From Actinophytocola sp036402745 (GTDB taxonomy: Bacteria; Actinomycetota; Actinomycetes; Mycobacteriales; Pseudonocardiaceae): a DNA stretch of 64,000 nt. The DNA is taken from assembly GCF_036402745.1 (NCBI RefSeq), contig NZ_DASWSJ010000201.1, positions 1 through 64,000 of the forward strand. The letters are read 5' to 3'. Positions within the stretch are counted from its first letter, which is position 1, and every line of letters starts with the position of its first letter. The translations under genes were made by a program, and so were the position numbers. Below are positions 60,232 through 64,000 of this stretch, piece after piece. The notes below the pieces were generated by a model, which was not told the DNA's origin, searched no databases, and was given only the letters and a program-made list of their open reading frames with translations.

Positions 60232-63200
60232 TTACTACCCCCGTCGGGCGATGCGAGCTGCTCACCCAGGCCGGACGCCAGCTCGGTCACGGACTTGCCG
60301 CTGAGCATCCGGGTGATCGGCAGCTGTACACCCGTCGCGTCCTTGACCTTGGCCCGTACCTGACCCGCCATCAGCGAGTCGAAGCCCAGGTGGTTGAGCG
60401 GAGCCGACAGGTCCAGTTCCTGGGTCGGCATGCCCAGCACCGAGGAGACGGCGTCGGCGAGAAGCCGGGAAAGGTCCTCCACCGGGGCGGGCGCCGAGCC
60501 GTTCTGGGCTCGCGCGGGCGTCGGTTCGGCCGCCGGTTCGGCCGCCGGCTCCGTGACAGGCGCCGTGGTCGGCGCGGTGACAGGCCCTGTGGTCGGCGCC
60601 GTGACAGGCGCAGTGGTCGGTGCTGTGGCGCTCGCACGCGCCCAGGTTTTGCCCAGCATGGCGCGTAGTAGCGGGTTCCGCGCCATACCCGGCTCGGCGG
60701 CGGCCCAGCGCTGCCAGTCCGCGGCGACCACCGTGGCCTGCACGGCGTCCCGGTCGAGCAGCTCGCGCAGGGCCGGCATGGCGTCCTCCGGGCCCATACC
60801 GACGATGCCGTCCGGCTGGATCCTCCTGCCGTGTTCGGCCTCGAGCCGCACGACCATGCCGGCGCCCGCCCAGTACCCCCAGTTCACGCTCGTCGCCGGG
60901 AGGCCGGCGAGGCGGCGGTGCTGGGCAAGCCCGTCGAGATAGGCGTTGGCCGCGGCGTAGGCGCTGGTATGTGCCGAGCCGAAGACCGAGGTGCCCGACG
61001 AGTAGAGCACGAAGAAGTCCAGCGGCAACCCGAGCGTCGCCTGGTGCAACGCCCAGCCACCGGCCACCTTCGGGTTCAGGATGTCGTCGAGGTGCCGCGG
61101 GGTGTACTCGTCGAAGGCGGCGAACTCGAGCACGCCCGCCGTGTGGAGGACCCCGCGCAACGGCGGCAGCCCCGCCTCCTCGCGCTGCCGCAGGACCGAC
61201 CGCAGAGCGGCCTCGTCGGCCACATCGACCTGCTGGTAGCCGATCCGAGCGTCCAACGGCCGCGCCGACGGTGACCGGCCGAGCGCCAGCACGTGCCGTG
61301 CCCCGTTGTCCAGCAGCCACTGGCAGGCGTAGGTACCCAGGCCACCGAGGCCGCCGGTGACGAGGTAGGTGGCATCGGGCCGGATCTCGACCCGGTGGTC
61401 GACTCGCGTCCCGGCGGAATCCGGCACAGGCTCGCCGACCTGCCGGGTATCCCCCGGCACCTGGTCGAGCTGCCCGGAGCCGAGCAGGGCGAGTACGTGC
61501 CGCATCGCCCCGGCCGTGTCGTCCTGCCGCGCACCGACGAGGTACGGAAGATCGAGTGCGGAGTACGTGCGGCCCCCGCCGAACGACGCCAGGCTCACCT
61601 GACCGCCTGCCGCGGGGTCGGTCCTGGCGGCGTCGACGAACCGGCCGCCGGGCGCCAACGTGGCGAGGCTCGGCTCGATCGGCTCGGCCTGGGTGTTGAA
61701 CACGATCTCGACTCCCCGCCCGCGGGTCTCGGCGAGGATCTCGTCGGCGAAGCCGGCAGCGCCGGAGTCACCGACGTACCGGACGCCGAGCATGCGCAGC
61801 ATCGCCCGCTCCTGCGCGCTGCCCGCCGTCGCGTAGACCTCGGCGCCCTTGGTCCGCGCGTACTGGACCGCGGCCAGCCCGACCCCTCCGGCGGCCGAAT
61901 GGATCAACACCCGCTGACCTTCCTTCAGCCGCCCGAGCTCGTGCAGGCCGAGGTAGGCGGTGAGGTGGCCGCCGAGTGCCGCGGCCGACTCCGCCCCGGT
62001 GAGCCGGGCGGGAGCGGGGAACACGAGGCGCGCGTCGGCGATCACCCGCGCACGCATCGCTCCCGACGCCAGCGCCACCACGGTGTCGCCCACGGACAGC
62101 CCCGCGACGCCCGCGCCGAGTGCGGCGATCGTGCCGGCGCACGCCCGGCCCAGTTTCCTACCGTCATCGCACTGACCAGGCGAGACAGCGGCATGACCGA
62201 CGTCGATCACCACTTCGCCCGGACCCGGCTCGAGCGTGGCCGACCGGGCCGGGGTGCGGTCGTCGTGCGGTTCCGCGGCCCGGTGCCGGAGGCGGTCCGG
62301 CGGCGTCACACCGCGCGCCAACCTGGCCACATGTCTGCCGGTGGCACGCACCGCGATCTGGTTCTCCCCCACATCCCGGGCGCTCACCTCGCGCACCAGC
62401 TCGGCCGCGGTGCGGGTATCGCTGGGCAGGTCGACGAGCACGCTGCGCAGGTCGGGCCGCTCCGCCGCCAGTGATCGGCCGAGCCCCCACACCAACGACT
62501 GCGCCGGTGCCACGGCCCGGTCACCGCCCAGCTGCTGCGCGCCCCGGGTGACCAGCCACAGGTCGGCCGGCTCGGTGAGCGCCGTGACCAGGTGCGGAAC
62601 GCTGCGGCCCGCAGACGTGTCGAGCGGCCCGGCCGTGTCGAGGCTCCACAGGTGCACGATGCGGCACCAGAGATCACCGAACTCCGCGTTCACTGCCGCC
62701 AGTACCGCGCGATAGTCGGCCGGGTTGGCCGGGTCTATCTCGTACCGGCCCTCGCCGAGCGCCCGGAACCCGGTGCCCTTGGCGACGGTGGCGACCGCCG
62801 GGCCCAGCCGCGACGCGAGATCCCGGCCGACACCCCCGGCGTCGGTGAACAGGAGCCAGTAGCCGCGTCCCAGCTCGGCCGCGGACGGCAGCGGCGCCGG
62901 CTCCCACCGGACCTCGTACAGCAGGTCCTCGACCCGCGACCCACCCGCCGCCGCGCGCACGGCGGGCACCGGCACGGCCGCACGCACGGCGGGCACCGGC
63001 ACGGCGGCGGTCACCGGCGGCGCCGCCGGGGCCCCCGCCACGGCCGACTCCAGATACCTCGACCACAGGCCGCGAATCTCGGCAAGCACCGTCCCGTCTT
63101 CGTCCAGCACCGTGATGTCGCCGGCGAAGGAGTCCGGCCGTCCGCTGGAGGTCCGAACCACGCGGCACCGCAGGCCTGAGTCCCGTGGGCTGTCATACAC

Positions 63201-64000
63201 CCGTAGCGAGTCGAACCCACCCAGTACGACCGACGACCCGTGGTGGCCCAGCTCGTCGGGGTCGATCGCGCCCAGCAGCGCCTGGAAGCAGGCGTCGAGC
63301 AGCGCCGGGTGGAAGGCGTGCCCCGGCACCGTGCTCGCGATCGAGGCCGGGGCCTTGATGTGGGCCGTCGCCTCGTCCGTGCCGCACCACAGTCGCGCGA
63401 TGCCGCGGAACGCCCCGAGCCACTGGTTGCCCTCGGTGGCGAACCGCTCGTAGAACTCGTCACCACTCACGTGCGCTCGTGCGACGCCGCGCAGATACGC
63501 CGAAGCGGTGACCGGTCCCTGCTCCTCGTGGAACCGGACGGTTCCGGTCGCATTCGTCACCCAGTCCGTCGCGCCGGTGGGCCGGGAGCCGACCGTGACG
63601 CGATCCCCGGTGATGTCGAGCCGGATGGAGGGAGCCGTGTCGAGGTAGATCGCGCTGTGGTACTGGAAGTCCCGCAGCTCGGCCGTTCCCCGCCCGCTGT
63701 CGAGCGCGGCGAGCACGAGCTCCACGTACGCCGCACCGGGCAGCACCGGCACGCCCTGCACCTGATGGTCCCGCAGATACGCGTTGGCCGTCGGGTCGAT
63801 CTTGCCGACCCACCGATCCTCGGTGTCCTTGCTGAACCCCCTCAGCAACGGGTGCGAGCTGACGGGCGTCTCGACCGCGGTGTCCACTGTGGACTCGGAC
63901 GTCGGGAGGTCGGCGAACCAGTGGCGTGCCCGTTGCCACGGGTAAGCGGGGAGGGCGACGTGGTTGCCGGGGTTCACCCCGGACCAGTCGAGCCGGACAC
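60228..64000 (-). CDS. Type I polyketide synthase, DH-ER-KR-ACP part (partial at right edge)
   Basis: The frame is open to the window end, where residues V-R-L-D-W-S-G precede NPGNHVALPAYPWQR, the usual post-AT linker, so KS and AT lie outside. The DH has DHQVQGVPVLPG and HPALLDACF. The ER/MDR domain has LIHSAAGGVGLAAVQ. The KR has VTGGLGGLGTYA and YAAANAYLDG and lacks the LDD motif, suggesting an A-type or fully reducing module. The ACP has LGFDSLMAG. A complete reductive loop should give a saturated unit. A low-complexity Thr/Pro linker separates KR and ACP. The stop overlaps the NRPS start, so product transfer to the serine-activating module is likely. Confidence 0.93.
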   Translation of the reverse strand, partial: VRLDWSGVNPGNHVALPAYPWQRARHWFADLPTSESTVDTAVETPVSSHPLLRGFSKDTEDRWVGKIDPTANAYLRDHQVQGVPVLPGAAYVELVLAALDSGRGTAELRDFQYHSAIYLDTAPSIRLDITGDRVTVGSRPTGATDWVTNATGTVRFHEEQGPVTASAYLRGVARAHVSGDEFYERFATEGNQWLGAFRGIARLWCGTDEATAHIKAPASIASTVPGHAFHPALLDACFQALLGAIDPDELGHHGSSVVLGGFDSLRVYDSPRDSGLRCRVVRTSSGRPDSFAGDITVLDEDGTVLAEIRGLWSRYLESAVAGAPAAPPVTAAVPVPAVRAAVPVPAVRAAAGGSRVEDLLYEVRWEPAPLPSAAELGRGYWLLFTDAGGVGRDLASRLGPAVATVAKGTGFRALGEGRYEIDPANPADYRAVLAAVNAEFGDLWCRIVHLWSLDTAGPLDTSAGRSVPHLVTALTEPADLWLVTRGAQQLGGDRAVAPAQSLVWGLGRSLAAERPDLRSVLVDLPSDTRTAAELVREVSARDVGENQIAVRATGRHVARLARGVTPPDRLRHRAAEPHDDRTPARSATLEPGPGEVVIDVGHAAVSPGQCDDGRKLGRACAGTIAALGAGVAGLSVGDTVVALASGAMRARVIADARLVFPAPARLTGAESAAALGGHLTAYLGLHELGRLKEGQRVLIHSAAGGVGLAAVQYARTKGAEVYATAGSAQERAMLRMLGVRYVGDSGAAGFADEILAETRGRGVEIVFNTQAEPIEPSLATLAPGGRFVDAARTDPAAGGQVSLASFGGGRTYSALDLPYLVGARQDDTAGAMRHVLALLGSGQLDQVPGDTRQVGEPVPDSAGTRVDHRVEIRPDATYLVTGGLGGLGTYACQWLLDNGARHVLALGRSPSARPLDARIGYQQVDVADEAALRSVLRQREEAGLPPLRGVLHTAGVLEFAAFDEYTPRHLDDILNPKVAGGWALHQATLGLPLDFFVLYSSGTSVFGSAHTSAYAAANAYLDGLAQHRRLAGLPATSVNWGYWAGAGMVVRLEAEHGRRIQPDGIVGMGPEDAMPALRELLDRDAVQATVVAADWQRWAAAEPGMARNPLLRAMLGKTWARASATAPTTAPVTAPTTGPVTAPTTAPVTEPAAEPAAEPTPARAQNGSAPAPVEDLSRLLADAVSSVLGMPTQELDLSAPLNHLGFDSLMAGQVRAKVKDATGVQLPITRMLSGKSVTELASGLGEQLASPDGGSK
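60553..60624 (-). repeat. Three 24-bp tandem coding repeats in the PKS linker
   Basis: Units at 60553-60576, 60577-60600 and 60601-60624 each encode an eight-residue TAPTT(A/G)PV-type repeat in the KR-ACP linker. Copy number may vary between strains. Confidence 0.85.

Overview
This is high-GC actinomycete DNA with strong third-position G/C bias, many GTG starts and ATGA/GTGA gene overlaps. It is packed with secondary-metabolism genes: type I PKS, NRPS, a SARP regulator, RiPP enzymes and an ECF sigma factor. Several blocks resemble mycobacterial gene sets (an nrp-type isonitrile pathway, MSMEG_0565-0572-type genes). A Pseudonocardiales-like organism is my guess, not a demonstrated fact. Family assignments come from motifs and remembered family features; no database search was run.

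Layout. (1) 1-3929: 3' end of a modular PKS (KS end, AT, DH, KR, ACP, docking tail), closed by strong hairpins. (2) 4.0-25.0 kb: a complete set of the five enzyme types of isonitrile lipopeptide synthesis, in two minus-strand operons. The left one is SARP regulator, FcoT-type thioesterase, acyl ligase. The right one is TauD/ScoE-like oxygenase, carrier protein, NRPS (C-A-PCP-TE), MFS exporter, and a metallophore-type ABC importer. Between them lie a YcaO cyclodehydratase and SagB dehydrogenase without a visible precursor peptide, a NarL/DesK-type two-component pair, and a SigC-like ECF sigma factor with a zinc-finger membrane anti-sigma candidate. (3) 25.3-33.1 kb: a reductase-like SDR lacking its Tyr, a copper P-type ATPase with two near-identical metal-binding domains, a His-rich anchored protein, and an OmpR-type two-component pair around a small secreted protein. 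With region 2 this reads as a copper (or zinc) metallophore system: make, export and re-import the ligand, pump excess copper, sense the envelope state. (4) 33.1-42.6 kb: a Nit1C-type nitrilase and nitrogen-starvation cluster of ten genes behind a GlnR-like site. It contains an active-looking nitrilase and a tandem paralogue that has lost its catalytic Glu and Cys. (5) 42.6-48.9 kb: a secreted nuclease, a secreted serine protease, then a class IV-like lanthipeptide synthetase with a 44-residue Cys-rich precursor starting inside its stop codon. (6) 49.0-51.3 kb: an MFS transporter and a membrane protein. (7) 51.3-64.0 kb, minus strand: a hybrid PKS (DH-ER-KR-ACP visible, open at the right edge), a two-module NRPS whose first A domain has the serine code and which ends in a TE fused to a crotonase domain, and an F420/FMN-type oxidoreductase.

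Regulation visible in sequence: in-frame TTA codons in the SARP gene (two), the YcaO gene and the NarL-type regulator gene; a shared CCCGGAA-N22-CGT motif before both isonitrile operons, which may be the ECF promoter; paired GGGTATACG sites before the copper operon; a GlnR-like array before the nitrilase cluster; and a perfect 21-bp palindrome between the protease and lanthipeptide genes. I saw no rRNA, tRNA, CRISPR array or intact insertion sequence.
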